Shown here: positions 41,507-52,463 of the stretch, piece after piece | Numbering within the stretch: the stretch's first letter is position 1 | Layout of the letters: each line of letters starts with the position of its first letter | NCBI GenBank assembly: GCA_037178625.1 | Contig: CM074140.1 | Coordinates: forward strand, 1,240,001-1,304,000 | Reading direction: 5' to 3' | DNA length: 64,000 nucleotides | Source of the DNA: Skeletonema tropicum | Lineage: Eukaryota > Bacillariophyta > Thalassiosirophyceae > Thalassiosirales > Thalassiosiraceae | The notes under the pieces: generated by a model | The model's database searches: none | What the model saw: only the letters and a program-made list of their open reading frames with translations | Told to the model about the DNA's origin: nothing | Program-made: the position numbers and the translations under genes

Positions 41507-42559
41507 ATGTCGTTACCAATGCGTTGTATCCGCCCCATCAGGCAGGCAGCAAGGTTGCTACCCTCCTCTACTGCAGCCATGGGCGCTTGTGGCGTCCAAA
41601 ATGTAGCATCTGTTGTGTCGTCATCTTATTCCACCCCTAAAGTTGTGCCATCACTGACTCATCTCAACTCTTTGTCTCAAGTGAGATTCCACCGCACCGA
41701 CTACGATGGACCCGGCAAGTATGATGAACGAGAGACTGGTTCTAACTTTGGATCACATGATCATGAACATTCACATGGTCATGATCATTCACACGACAAC
41801 ATCAGCGATGATAAGAAGCAACAATTACGTGATATCTTACAAGCACGGTACAAACGTCGTTCTGGATCGTACTCTCATCGCGGCTACACCATCGGTATCG
41901 GAGGACCAGTCGGATCTGGAAAGACAGCACTTACACTTGCGTTATGTCGAAGGCTCCGTGATAAATTACCCATGGCAGTGGTAACCAATGATATTTTTAC
42001 ACAAGAAGATGCCGAGTTCTTGGTTCGAAATGAGGCATTGGAGAGTAGTAGAATCATGCCCGTGGAGACGGGTGGGTGTCCTCACGCGGCGATTAGAGAA
42101 GACGTCAGTGCCAATCTTGGAGCGCTGGAAGTGTTAACGAAGCGAATTGCTTGGGAAGAAGAAGAGAAGGGTAACTCATCGGAACAAAATCCACCACTGA
42201 TGCTATGTGAGAGTGGTGGAGATAATCTGGCAGCCAATTTCAGCTCCGAACTTGCTGATTATACCATTTATGTTATTGATGTTGCAGGAGGAGACAAGGT
42301 TCCTCGAAAAGGCGGTCCTGGAATCACTCAATCGGATTTACTTGTGATCAACAAAATAGATTTGGCAGAGGCGGTTGGTGCAAGTTTAGAAGTGATGGAT
42401 CGAGATGCAAGCAAAATGAGGAAGGGCATGGAGATGGGTGGTGAGTCTGGTCCTACCGTATTTGCTTCAGTGAAGAATGGAGATGGAGTGGATGAAATTA
42501 TTAGCAACATCTTGAAGGCTTTCGAAGATGCACACAAGCTCGCGGAAGAGGCGGCATAA
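41507..42559 (+). CDS. ureG: Urease accessory GTPase UreG
   Basis: 350 residues. UreG delivers Ni2+ to urease with UreF/UreH, using GTP hydrolysis. Visible: His-rich metal-binding stretch [13 protein letters not shown] (~85-98), P-loop GPVGSGKT (~135), [29 protein letters not shown] with the nickel-binding CPH motif, [27 protein letters not shown], and NKIDLA. The core is complete. The first ~80 residues are an extension rich in Ser/Arg without acidic residues at its start, resembling a mitochondrial presequence; UreG is usually cytosolic, so the start may be internal (the ATG at 41579 is another candidate). Upstream, CACAGCT repeats at about 41445-41466. Confidence 0.95.
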   Translation: MSLPMRCIRPIRQAARLLPSSTAAMGACGVQNVASVVSSSYSTPKVVPSLTHLNSLSQVRFHRTDYDGPGKYDERETGSNFGSHDHEHSHGHDHSHDNISDDKKQQLRDILQARYKRRSGSYSHRGYTIGIGGPVGSGKTALTLALCRRLRDKLPMAVVTNDIFTQEDAEFLVRNEALESSRIMPVETGGCPHAAIREDVSANLGALEVLTKRIAWEEEEKGNSSEQNPPLMLCESGGDNLAANFSSELADYTIYVIDVAGGDKVPRKGGPGITQSDLLVINKIDLAEAVGASLEVMDRDASKMRKGMEMGGESGPTVFASVKNGDGVDEIISNILKAFEDAHKLAEEAA

Positions 42560-42756
42560 AAGGAGATGAAGTTCATTCACTGTACCGTAAGGAGGGACAG
42601 CCTTAGCTCATGCACAGACTACTAATAGAACCTGTGCAGAGAAATATGAAGTCTAAACAGAACACTTAAAAATGCAATTGTTTCTATTGGAGTACATATA
42701 AAAGTATTTGAGTGTGGATCATTGTTTTCCATTAGTTGAGTTTAACCATTTAATGT

Positions 42757-43407
42757 TTACTCTTTGCTGACCAAGATATCAGAGTCTCCTGCATCAATAA
42801 TAGAGACAACGGAGCAGTTGAACATCTTTCCGCAGGCAGTTCCAAGATCAGTGTTGTCACCGCTGTAGTGGTGGACCTGAACCTTGGCAAGCATGGCAAG
42901 GTACTCAACCTCAGACTTACGAAGAGGAGGGCAGTTGGAGGCGATGAGAACCATCTTGGACTTTCCAGTGCGGAGTCCCTTCAATCCAGACTTGTAACCG
43001 AGGATAGCCTTTCCGGACTTCATAACAAGCTTAAGACGAGAGTTCATAGACTCAACGTTCTTCTTCTGCTCATTTCGTGAATCAAAAAGAGGATTTTGAA
43101 AAAAAGGTGAGATAAGACAGTTTGGAATTGGGATGGAAAATCATCCCGCCTCCGATGGAATGTCGTGTGGTAAAAACCGGTTGGCTCTGATCGAGTGTAA
43201 AGAGTCCATCATTTGAACGTCAACACGAAGTGTTTTGATTGCACAAAACAGTTCCGTAGTCATTCATCCAGGCTCGGTAACTTTTGATGCGGCAGCGTCC
43301 CTATCCAAATCCACAAACGACAGCCATCTCGGGCGGGCAAGCAATCATCTAGCATATGCTGATGCCCCCTCCGGCGTCGTACTTACACTCTTCTTTGATG
43401 GTGCCAT
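42757..43407 (-). CDS. RPL30: 60S ribosomal protein L30 (eL30)
   Basis: Exon 1 43407-43387 (MAPSKKS), intron 43066-43386 (321 bp, GTAAGT...AGCAG, phase 0), exon 2 43065-42757; 109 residues. Exon 2 gives [33 protein letters not shown] [19 protein letters not shown], and [20 protein letters not shown], diagnostic of eL30. The protein binds 28S rRNA in the large subunit. The first intron right after a few codons is typical of ribosomal protein genes. I looked for a C/D-box snoRNA in the intron and did not find a convincing one. Confidence 0.95.
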
Positions 43408-43656
43408 GGTTGATAGTTGGTTGGTAGATGATATCTCTTTCTCTGCGTAATGCTCCAGTAAATATGAGGGGTCATGGGCGCGGGGTTTGGTTGGAGGTGG
43501 ATTTGTGGAGCTACGTGTCCAACGTAGGAATTTGATATCCCAGTTTTAGTAGCCGGTAACGAGGCAGTAGACGGAGAAGCAAGTCAAGAGCTAAGAGAAG
43601 ATGGGGCGAGATGAAAAGAAAAACAAAAAATTAAATCAATCACACTATTATCACAG

Positions 43657-45864
43657 TTACTGAGTTCCCGCAATGCCAGATAATTCTTCTTTGAACTTCA
43701 ACCCCAAAGTTTCTGCAATTGCTGCTAGCCGCTGCACTTCAGTATTCCGCGGTCGGACCAATGTTATTGCTGTACCTTCTCTCCCACTTCGTCCTGTTCG
43801 TCCAGCCATATGAGCGTATCCTGCTGCACTGGAAGGTGGCGCGAGGAGTATTACGTTGCCGACTTCAGATAAATCCAGTCCTCGAGCGAAACGCTCTCCA
43901 ATGATATAGACTGGTATATTTTTCCATTTGTTTGTCTCTGTAGCATCATCTTCAGCATTACCACTGTTAGCTTCGTGCGAGTCACCGCTGAGATTCCGTA
44001 AGGTGCGGACGTCTTCGAGACCAAGAGCTTTCAATTCATCCTCAACACGCTCTACACCTACCCTCCCTGGAAAGATAATTGTTGGTTTAGCAACTTCCAT
44101 CTTGACCATTGTGTCCCACATACCATGTATTGTTGCAGCAATTCTTCTCTCTTCATTCCTTTCTGCCACAGAGAGATCATTGTCATCAGTATCCACATCT
44201 GCATTTCCAGCGTCAATGTTACTGATGTCTACCACTTTGAATGCATGTTGCAGTTTTTCGGGAAGCAGCACACTCTTCCTCTTTTCCGCGTCCTTGCTCT
44301 TGACTCTTGCATCTTCGTCGCCCGTTATCAACGCTGCAGCTGCATCAGCACTTGGCGCCCCTAAAATTTGCATAAGTTGTCTTCTCATTGTACGACCGAT
44401 AGTTGCCGAGGCACAAATGATTTGCACATCATCTAATGAAGGAACAGGAAGATCTCGAAGCAAAAGTTCTGTTTGTGTCTGACGTGCAACGATCAATCTC
44501 TTCTTCTTTGGAGGCGGTGGCGGACGAACATTATTACTAAGCGCAAATTCCTCAGCCTCAGCTCGTTTCTGCTGGTCAATCTTTCGTTGCTTCCTCTCCG
44601 CAGTTTCACGAGCGACAGCTTCCGTGCGTAGAAGCCTATCCGCTTCATCTAGCACGATTGCACGAAGATTAGAGAGAAGTGCAACTGATGTCTCACGCTC
44701 TTCTTTGGTGAAAGGATGAACGTCATCAGGACGTTTCACGATGTTCTCGGCCTCTTTGTAAAGCATACGAAGCATTTTCGGCGTACCGGCAATCAGAGGT
44801 GAGTTGCCAGATATCGACCGAAGAATGGTTCTGCCCTGCGACCAAACATCTTCTTCTTTGTCTTCATCATCACCCGACGAATTCATATCATTTGCACCTA
44901 CAACAAACAATGATGACTGCCCATCTTCACTCGGAGGCCACAAGGTATCAGCTTCTCTTTGAATCTGACATGCCAATTCAATTGTTGGTGTTACAATCAA
45001 TACACCTCCAGTGCCCTCACCCTTCTGTCCTCCAGGAGAAGTGCATAGAAGAGGAAGCAAATATGCCAACGTTTTGCCAGTACCAGTAGGCGATGCAATA
45101 ATTGCATTTGTTCGTTTGGTTGGGACTTTTTTGTTGTTCTTGCTTTGGGTGGCAGTGAGCATAGTAAAGGCAGCACATTGGACAGATGTAGGTGATGGTC
45201 TGTCACTGGAACGGAGACGTGTTGCGATAACGGGTCCTACAGGAAGAGATCCCCACAAAAATGGAGGAGTCTTCTTCTCTTCCTTTGGTTGTTCAGGCTT
45301 TTGTTTATCATCAAGATTACCTTCACTACTTTCATCAATGCTGTTTGCTGACATCCATGGCGCTAATACATCACATACATCTTGCACAGTTGCAACTCGT
45401 TTCTTTGCCAACAATTGCAAGTGCTCGTGTTGTTTTGACACTTCCTGATACAAATTATCTCCCTCTCGTTCCCATCGCGGCGGCCGCTTTGTGTTTGTCT
45501 TTCGCACTCTCTGCCTTCCACCACCACTACCTCGACCGCCACCACTATCCTTGTTTAAACGAAATTCATGTCCTCGTCGATTGTGGTTTGCCTGATTTGC
45601 CCCTCTATTCCGAGTTTGTTGCTTCTTTTTATATCCTTTGTTGGAAGAATACGGCCGACTTCTAGATGATGATGGAGATGATGATTGCTGTAATGATGTG
45701 CAAGCGCCTTTGTAGGGTCGTGGCGAGATGAAGGAGTTGGCCGATGATGTTGATGGCGTGACAGATGTTGGTACAAACGAATACGTGCGGTCAACAACAT
45801 AGGCAGCCGTCAATAACAGAATGAAGTAGCGTACAGATATTATTGACGACACCATCTTACACAA
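43657..45864 (-). CDS. DEAD-box RNA helicase, probably plastid-targeted
   Basis: 735 residues. Motifs in order: Q-region PTSVQCAAFTML (~230), I SPTGTGKT (~260), Ia TPTIELACQ, II VLDEADRLL (~406), III SAT (~484), ERFARGLDLSEV (motif V), and VI HMAGRTGRSGREG (~695). All are intact. A charged insertion (RETAERKQRKIDQQKR, PPPPPKKK) lies between II and III. The N-terminus has a hydrophobic signal (VRYFILLLTAAYVV) followed by DRTYSFVPTS, matching the diatom plastid pattern of signal peptide plus S-F at cleavage; an Arg/Gly/Gln-rich basic linker follows. Translation may start at MVSSI (45855). Likely acts on plastid rRNA or mRNA; target unknown. Confidence 0.9.
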   Translation of the reverse strand: MCKMVSSIISVRYFILLLTAAYVVDRTYSFVPTSVTPSTSSANSFISPRPYKGACTSLQQSSSPSSSRSRPYSSNKGYKKKQQTRNRGANQANHNRRGHEFRLNKDSGGGRGSGGGRQRVRKTNTKRPPRWEREGDNLYQEVSKQHEHLQLLAKKRVATVQDVCDVLAPWMSANSIDESSEGNLDDKQKPEQPKEEKKTPPFLWGSLPVGPVIATRLRSSDRPSPTSVQCAAFTMLTATQSKNNKKVPTKRTNAIIASPTGTGKTLAYLLPLLCTSPGGQKGEGTGGVLIVTPTIELACQIQREADTLWPPSEDGQSSLFVVGANDMNSSGDDEDKEEDVWSQGRTILRSISGNSPLIAGTPKMLRMLYKEAENIVKRPDDVHPFTKEERETSVALLSNLRAIVLDEADRLLRTEAVARETAERKQRKIDQQKRAEAEEFALSNNVRPPPPPKKKRLIVARQTQTELLLRDLPVPSLDDVQIICASATIGRTMRRQLMQILGAPSADAAAALITGDEDARVKSKDAEKRKSVLLPEKLQHAFKVVDISNIDAGNADVDTDDNDLSVAERNEERRIAATIHGMWDTMVKMEVAKPTIIFPGRVGVERVEDELKALGLEDVRTLRNLSGDSHEANSGNAEDDATETNKWKNIPVYIIGERFARGLDLSEVGNVILLAPPSSAAGYAHMAGRTGRSGREGTAITLVRPRNTEVQRLAAIAETLGLKFKEELSGIAGTQ

Positions 45865-46086
45865 TAGGAGTAATGAATAGACGAGGTTAGCGGACGGATG
45901 AGTTGGCCGACATCACTTCTTTTACTTTTGATGGGCCTTCGTGTACTTTTAAGTATATATCGTGTAGAATGAAAAGCAAAAATGAAAGGGTGGGATGATG
46001 CGACTCGCGGTTACCGGTACGACATTTCTAATTTTATCAGTCTCGAATAAAAGCGGAAGCGACATAGCAAGTATATCTCTCTCTCT

Positions 46087-47889
46087 CTAGATCTCCAGTA
46101 AAGTTGCATTGATTACAAACCAATTGCACTCATCCTCTTGCTCCAATACCCATCTGATGCGCACATCTTCTTCACAAAGTGACTTCAACACCCGTCCAAC
46201 GTGAAGAAGGTATGGATGAGTAGAAGCATCGATGCAATCATCTTCGATGATCATGTCTTCGATTGGTACATCCATGCATAGAAGCTTGAGTGCATTGGCA
46301 TCTGCGTTCACAATGATTTCCCTCGAGACAAATTTGGGATCCAGTAAGAATGTAGCGGAACGGTACGATGGTTGCAATTTGATTGCTTCGAGACCTGTCG
46401 ATATACTTGGTCTGTTGATGAGGAAGTTGGACAGAGAACGTGGTTTATCCCAATATGCTCCCTCTACTAATGAAGCGCTAACCCCGTCTACAAATATATC
46501 TTTCAATGGTGCTTCGATTGCCATTAAGCACCTAGCGTCTCTGTTCTCTTGCGAATCATGCTGAGTTAGGCTAAGTAGTTGCGATGCTCTCTCCAGTGTC
46601 AGTGGTTGAAATGCGTATGAATCTATGTGTCGCCTTTGAGACATTTCAGACTTGACATAGTACGGATGGTCAGGCGTGATAATAGTCGCGGTTGTGTCAG
46701 CTGTTGGGACTAGTCCCAAATATTCTCTTCCTGCTGCTACGGGATTCACACTTTGACTTGTCACGTTGGTTAACAGTACAAATTTTCCCTCTGCCATGGC
46801 TTGAAGCAAGGTTGTCGAGATTCCCTTTGGCAGCAATGGAGTGGCACCTGCCACCCGTTCTAGACTCACAGAAGCTGCTATCCCAATCATATCATCATTA
46901 CCTTGTCCGTCTGCCAGTGTTGCGTGTGTTATCCTTGGCTCAGTCGGCGATTTTGTAGGAGTCATAAACAGTGATTTGGCTCTTTCGCAACGTAATACCT
47001 TCACTAAAACATGGCTGACGATATTGTCAGTATTGATATCTCTTATTCTCCGCCGTTGACAAGTTTGCGAAGTAGGTAAAACGAAAGTACTTGACAAGTC
47101 ACCAGGTCTCATGCACTTGCAGTAATATCGTGCAAGATCTGCTACAACATCCTTACTCGTTTCAAAGCTCCTCGGAATATTTCGTTCCCATTGTAATTGA
47201 TATTCTGATGACTCCAGCGTTGCAGCTTCTGGTATGATTCGACATATTCTAGCCAAAGGAGGACCCGCACATGGAATCTTGTAAGATGTGCGCAAGTCGC
47301 ACATAATTGACTTGAGCAGTTGTGTTGTTTGGTCATTCTCATCATTTGACATGAATTCTCGCTTCCGCTTTCTAAGGCTAGAAATGGTTGTGGACTCATT
47401 TTCATGATGTTTGTGAATTTCAACATTATTGAAGCGAACAATATCTCCTGGCTGCAACCTACCCAAATCGAATGCGTGCTCACTACCATCATTGGTTTCA
47501 ATTTTCATTGGAGTCATCATTCCTATTCCTTCCTTCCCATCCACACCAAGCAATGAGGCCAAACTTTGAGATGTCACTGACACCGCCATACGGGCGCATT
47601 TTCCATGAGGTAATGTAGAATCTCCAATGAGAATATTGTACTTTAGGGTCTTTGAACCAAATTTAGTTATCGGCGCTTCTTGGCGACTTGGAGCTGCGAG
47701 AACTACCACTACAATATCTGCGACACAGTTTTCTTGTGCTATGGCAGAATTGAGCGTCAGGTGTGATGCCGTTGACTGCTTAGGATTAACAGTTGCCTGT
47801 GAAAAACGATCTTCGGAACTGCTATCATAATGATGATCGCTTGAGTTATATCTTCTATTATTGCGATTACATTTTTCACTCAGATTCAT
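46087..47889 (-). CDS. Hypothetical 600-aa protein with a possible OB fold
   Basis: Single exon. Residues ~55-165 read as a beta-rich module: ADIVVVVLAAPSRQEAP, KTLKYNILIGDSTL, ARMAVSVTSQSLASLL and LQPGDIVRFNNVEIHKHH. The order (strand, polar loop, strand, GD-I-V-RF strand) resembles OB-fold single-stranded DNA binding domains such as those of telomere and meiotic proteins. A second similar block may follow at ~290-375 (VLVKVLRCERAKSLFM ... FVLLTNVTSQSVN). The rest is not recognised. OB-fold assignment is by eye and weak. Confidence 0.65.
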   Translation of the reverse strand: MNLSEKCNRNNRRYNSSDHHYDSSSEDRFSQATVNPKQSTASHLTLNSAIAQENCVADIVVVVLAAPSRQEAPITKFGSKTLKYNILIGDSTLPHGKCARMAVSVTSQSLASLLGVDGKEGIGMMTPMKIETNDGSEHAFDLGRLQPGDIVRFNNVEIHKHHENESTTISSLRKRKREFMSNDENDQTTQLLKSIMCDLRTSYKIPCAGPPLARICRIIPEAATLESSEYQLQWERNIPRSFETSKDVVADLARYYCKCMRPGDLSSTFVLPTSQTCQRRRIRDINTDNIVSHVLVKVLRCERAKSLFMTPTKSPTEPRITHATLADGQGNDDMIGIAASVSLERVAGATPLLPKGISTTLLQAMAEGKFVLLTNVTSQSVNPVAAGREYLGLVPTADTTATIITPDHPYYVKSEMSQRRHIDSYAFQPLTLERASQLLSLTQHDSQENRDARCLMAIEAPLKDIFVDGVSASLVEGAYWDKPRSLSNFLINRPSISTGLEAIKLQPSYRSATFLLDPKFVSREIIVNADANALKLLCMDVPIEDMIIEDDCIDASTHPYLLHVGRVLKSLCEEDVRIRWVLEQEDECNWFVINATLLEI

Positions 47890-48111
47890 CTGACTCTCTG
47901 CGACGTCTTTCTTCTCGCCTTCTTTCGATCATGCAGTTTAATTGAGCACAGGCAACGATGATAATGATAAAGCATAGTATCACAACCATCATAAGCTATT
48001 ACAACATCGTTGCGTTCATTCTTATGGTACAGTTTACAGTTTCAATATTGTCAATACCAGTAGAAAAATCACGTACCTATGGAAAGAACCCTAATAAATA
48101 ATACATATGTA

Positions 48112-48673
48112 CAGTCGCAGCACCAGTATTGTCCTGTTCGCAAATTGTCCGATCACGCAGTTATTGTCCGAGTGAAATTGGGTAAACACCTACTTACCAG
48201 TACCTATAAGTACATACGTAGTAGGCGGCAAAGTGATGAGTTGAACCTTAAAAATTTACTTGCATGACAATATCATTTCTAATACATTGCATAACGAGTA
48301 ATTGACATTGATCCAACACTCCCAAGTGCCACCGGCTTTCTTTGCAACGCAATTGATGTATTGCTTGGGAATCACCGCTGCTGTGAGTGTAAGAAGTTTG
48401 CACACGGTGTCTTTTGCATTGATGAAGCTGCAGGTGCAGGTCTCTCTAGAGACATTTCCTCAGCGGTCTAATTGGTGGATCATTCCATAAAAAGCATTCT
48501 AACACGTGTACAGGAAGCGAAAGACAATCTTCCCTCGCTAGCTTTGGCCCAAATAATCAGTACTAGTACATGCTATACCTACATACACCACCCTGTACGC
48601 AAACTGTCCGATCACAGGTATTGTCCGACTAGAATCGGCGTAACACCATCGGACAATACTGGTGCTGCGACTG
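48112..48673. mobile_element. 562 bp Tc1/mariner-type MITE
   Basis: Perfect 23 bp terminal inverted repeats starting CAGTCGCAGCACCAGTATT, bounded by TA dinucleotides (48110-48111 and 48674-48675), the usual target duplication of Tc1/mariner. Inside each end the module GCAAA(T/C)TGTCCGATCAC followed by TATTGTCCGA occurs (about 48130-48170 and 48599-48628), but in direct orientation. No transposase ORF. The second inverted-repeat element begins 8 bp to its right. Confidence 0.92.
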
Positions 48674-48681
48674 TATTACTA

Positions 48682-50695
48682 ATGGGTCGTGGCCCCTTTC
48701 CATTTTTTGGAAGCCGGATTTTTTGCAGGGGTCACTCCAGCGGGGAACGGGGCGCCCCATCCATCATTTTTCTAGCCGTTGCACACACTTTTCAAACTTC
48801 CATCACTTTGCACACAATAACCATGGCGGAGGCGGCTGCTATGGTATGAAGCGGAACGGCTGCCGGCATCACTATAATCCGGCAGCGATGCCCTCAGTGG
48901 ACCGATATGACCTCTTGATGTGAAGGAATTTCGACAAAAGCGCTCGTAGCCTTTATTTTGGGTGTCGCCTACACAAAGTGACCGTTATTTGAAACTAACA
49001 CAACAACAGCCCCGCCCCCCTCATGAACAGAGACCCTTTCGGCCGTGAAAACTCTTCCATTAGTAGCCTATTCGATAGAAGTGATTATGCGACAATAGTT
49101 GACGAGCCGGCTACGTTTTATTCGGTGAGGAACCGCCGATATGAGACCCCTTGACTATCCAGCGATGCAGCGCGTGGCTTGCGCACAATTATGGCACAAC
49201 TGACAAGAGTAGATGTGCAGGGACACAACAAGAAATATAGTGAGATTATGGTTATAACACGACAATATAGCGTGTTGATGGATATAGCGGCGTCTCGTCT
49301 CCGGTTGGTGCGGTTCAGGTGACAATTTGGCCTATTTGTGATAGCTTGCGTTAAGTCAATATTTAACAACACTATGAGGGAAGGCATTGCACCTTGAAGG
49401 AGGGGATAATGATCCTGAGGCTATTGCATGCAACAATATGATGAACTCCAGAGGTGAATTATGCTTTCAATGGACTATTGTTTATGATGTCTTCAGCTGG
49501 TACTCCTTCCATCCTCACTCGCAATACGTATACTACTGAAGCCAACAATAGCTTACAATCAATCTGAGATATCGGGTGACTTACTACTCAGCTTCAGTAG
49601 CAGCGGCAACGTGAATGTTGGTAACTATTTCATCTCTTCGGAAGGAGTCAGTGATTGCCATTGTTATCATCGATGCAAGATGCAAGTACTTATAGGCGGC
49701 ATTCAGTACTACATTAAGCATCAACCTGTAACGAATCTGCTACGAAATAAGAGATGAATAGGGTGACGAACGAACAACAAAAATACATGCAACCGCCGAT
49801 AGAAGCCCTCAGCTGGAACTAGGGTGGGTAAATGTTTCTTTAGAAGCACTGTACTGGAGGGTGGGGCAACATTATCAAAGAAAGTTTGTCAGGTAGGAGA
49901 AAAGATAGCCTATTTGATGCAGCCGTGATGCATGGATGTGTCTTCTTGCCAACCCATGCAACAATCCACATAAGAATAAGGAATATAAAACATCATTTTA
50001 AGAGAATAATAATTCTAGTATTATTGATAACATTATCTTCGTAGTCGCAACCTTCACATAAGCACTTGTATTGTCTTCTTCAGAGATTACTTATGTTGGT
50101 TGTTGATTCAAGGCTGTAGCACTGGATAATAAACAGCACGGCAGCTTGCTCTTGAGCACGTAATTCATATATTGATACTTCAGGAGAGTAATTGCAATAA
50201 AATGTGTTGTTGTGTCTATTAATACCATCCTAGAAGTAATGAGATGCTATGTCCACACACGAATCTGTTCACAAATACAATACCCAAAAGACATCGCCCA
50301 CGAGTGGCTCTGAAGCAGATAACATGGCGTTATGACCACCCATACCGGTCATCAATATCAACATAAATCAGAGAGGGCCGCGGGGGGCTTGTGACTCGAA
50401 TATTGCATGTCCTCATCGACGATATTAACCACCTCCACCAAAATTGAAAAAAAATCGATGCTTCAGATATAGCTGCCGATACGTCTGTAGGTTCTCATAT
50501 TCGTAACTTGCCGACTACATGAGCGTTTTCTACGTTAAAAACTGATTTGAATCATTGTTTGATGATGTGTTAGAATTCTAATTGATCGTGTTATGGCTTG
50601 GCGGCCCAACATGATGGTCGTGATGGGCTGCCGATTTGTGAGTTGTGGGATGAAAAAAATCCGGCTTCCAAAAAATGGTAGGGGCCACGACCCAT
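48682..50695. mobile_element. 2.0 kb inverted-repeat element (boundaries by TIR only)
   Basis: About 46 bp inverted repeats: ATGGGTCGTGGCCCC... at 48682-48727 and its complement ending at 50695, differing by one indel and one or two substitutions, both continuing through CCATTTTTTGGAAGCCGG. No target duplication is visible (left flank TACTA, right AGACT). The 1.9 kb interior has no gene I can support; its ORFs are under 90 codons. It may be one non-autonomous transposon or two inverted solo copies of a short repeat. Confidence 0.7.
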
Positions 50696-50880
50696 AGACT
50701 CCTTTAAGACAGCCATAATAACATGATTGAACAAGAAGAAGTAGTAGTCGACTGATGCTATTGGTAGTTTGTACAGAGACAAGCACCAAGAGCTACCGTG
50801 AAAGACAGCTGTAGGTCGCGCATTAATTGAGGCTAAGTGAAAGTACTATTCGGTTGGATGTGATAAATGATAATTTATTA

Positions 50881-51735
50881 TCATGCTGCTGAATTACGGA
50901 TGATACTGACACAAACTGGTGAAGAAGTGGATGAAACACTAACACTTCTTCGCCTGCTCATGGTTGGAACTTCGTTTGTTTTACTGCTGCTCATCTTGGG
51001 TAGACATATCGGTGTATCTACATTGAGCTTCTTCTGTACTTCCATGACTTCAGAAAAGTCCACTATTCTTGGCAATCTATCCCTAAATGATTCAAGTTCA
51101 TCTAAATCGAAGCAGTTTGTTTGTGCAATAGAGCTGACCAGACAGCTTGCTCCAACGGAAGAAGGCTTGAAGATTGAAAATTGCACATCGGAAGTGATTT
51201 GGTCCATCAACTTTTCAGCATTCTCTGTGAGAGAACAGCTGGATTCGCACGATGGAAGAAGCTCAATCAAGTGCCTCACGAAGTCCATCGGTGTAGGTCC
51301 AGAGACACGCCAATCTAGCGCAAATAGAATATCTCTCTCCATAGCGAGGATTTCGGCCTCGGAGTAGAAACCGCGGCACATCTTGGCGAGCAAGTCGACA
51401 CCGAGCTCTACGGGCTCGCATGTCTTGACGGCGGTGTAAAAGCATGTGATTACTGCAAGTTGAAACACGTTGCGGCTATCGAGTGCTTCCTGGGAACGGC
51501 CACGCCTTGAGCTTAGGTATCGGTCAAAGTATGACATGGTCATGCCTACTGTCTGATGACTGAATTTAAGCGTATCAGCAACTTGAAAGCACCAGTCTAC
51601 CATCGCTTTACGGCAGGACATATCAACGTCGCTGCTATTGCTACGGTAAGCGAAATAGTTTTGGCATCTTTCTGTCCGGTCTTCCTGTTCACGCATAGCG
51701 TTGATGCGGCTGATGAGTTCGTGGATATCGATCAT
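50881..51735 (-). CDS. Diatom-type cyclin
   Basis: 284 residues, single exon. Cyclin box: CRKAMVDWCFQVADTLKFS with the conserved R...W, TVGMTMSYFDRYLSS, FQLAVITCFYTAVKTCEP, and EAEILAMERDILFALDWRV containing the E that pairs with the MRAIL-type Lys. Then DFVRHLIELLP and a shorter second fold. The sequence matches the expanded diatom-specific cyclins, which are proposed to link nutrients and light to CDK activity. A Ser/Val-rich tail (SRRRSVSVSSTSS) may be phosphorylated. Start at MIDIHELI. Confidence 0.93.
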   Translation of the reverse strand: MIDIHELISRINAMREQEDRTERCQNYFAYRSNSSDVDMSCRKAMVDWCFQVADTLKFSHQTVGMTMSYFDRYLSSRRGRSQEALDSRNVFQLAVITCFYTAVKTCEPVELGVDLLAKMCRGFYSEAEILAMERDILFALDWRVSGPTPMDFVRHLIELLPSCESSCSLTENAEKLMDQITSDVQFSIFKPSSVGASCLVSSIAQTNCFDLDELESFRDRLPRIVDFSEVMEVQKKLNVDTPICLPKMSSSKTNEVPTMSRRRSVSVSSTSSPVCVSIIRNSAA

Positions 51736-52220
51736 GGTATGTTTGGGTGTTCTTTGTTTGTTGTTTTATGCGAGGGTGATCTACAACATGCTGCATGCCA
51801 GCTACCTCTGGTAGCCTGCTTGCTGGCAAAGACATCACACAAAATCCCGTTCCCGTTTGTTTGTGTTTCACGGACATCAGTGACCTAAGCGGAAGAATCC
51901 AGATGAAGTCATTTTACTCAATAACGAGGGGGGAGAAGGCCCCATTTCCCCTCTTTAGAAATAGAAACATCGATTTAATTGATGACTACCTACTATTTAG
52001 GGGGCAATATCGATGTATCTCCCCCCATCTCTGCTTCGGCATGACTGCACTCTAATGCCGTCATTTGCGAACGTTCTCTAGTCTTAGTTCCTGAACTTCC
52101 ATACCTATGTCCGCTCTTAAATGTCCCCGAGTACCATACCGCCCCCGGGAAGCGGGAATGATAGTCTCTTCAGAAAAATACTCCCAATTATGTAGGGACA
52201 ATTGACAACACACGCCAAAA
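51736..52220. other. Upstream region of the cyclin gene, no gene seen
   Basis: 485 bp with short ORFs only. Notable are a GCATGCCAGC/GCTGGC region near 51795-51835 and C-runs (CCCCCC at 52021). No clear TATA box. Confidence 0.45.
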
Positions 52221-52463
52221 ATGGTGACGAAGGCAATTTTTTTTGAAGCCTCGGCACTCGGCACGAGGTGGGGTTTGACAAAAAGGGCGAGGATCACTCG
52301 CTGCAGTGTGGAAGGTTGCGACACATACGCTAAATCTGGCGGTAAGTGCTGCAAGCATGGAGGTGGCACTCGCTGCAGTGTGGAAGGTTGCGACAAACAC
52401 GCTCAATCTGGCGGTAAGGAGAAGAATGAGGCATTGAACATGGACATGAATCGAAGTGAATAG
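52221..52463 (+). CDS. Fragment with two CSVEGC zinc motifs
   Basis: 80 codons. Contains TRCSVEGCDTYAKSGGKCCKHGG and a second RCSVEGCDKHAQSGGK, tandem copies of a C-x4-C-x(n)-GG-x-C-x2-H motif abundant in stramenopile nuclear proteins (WRKY19-like repeats). The DNA of the two copies is nearly identical (CACTCGCTGCAGTGTGGAAG). The second copy lacks its last Cys/His pair and the frame ends soon after, so this is probably a truncated gene piece. Confidence 0.45.
   Translation: MVTKAIFFEASALGTRWGLTKRARITRCSVEGCDTYAKSGGKCCKHGGGTRCSVEGCDKHAQSGGKEKNEALNMDMNRSE

Noticed and set aside
43066..43386. snoRNA inside the RPL30 intron
   Set aside because: An ATGATGG C-box-like string is present, but no matching D box or closing stem was found.
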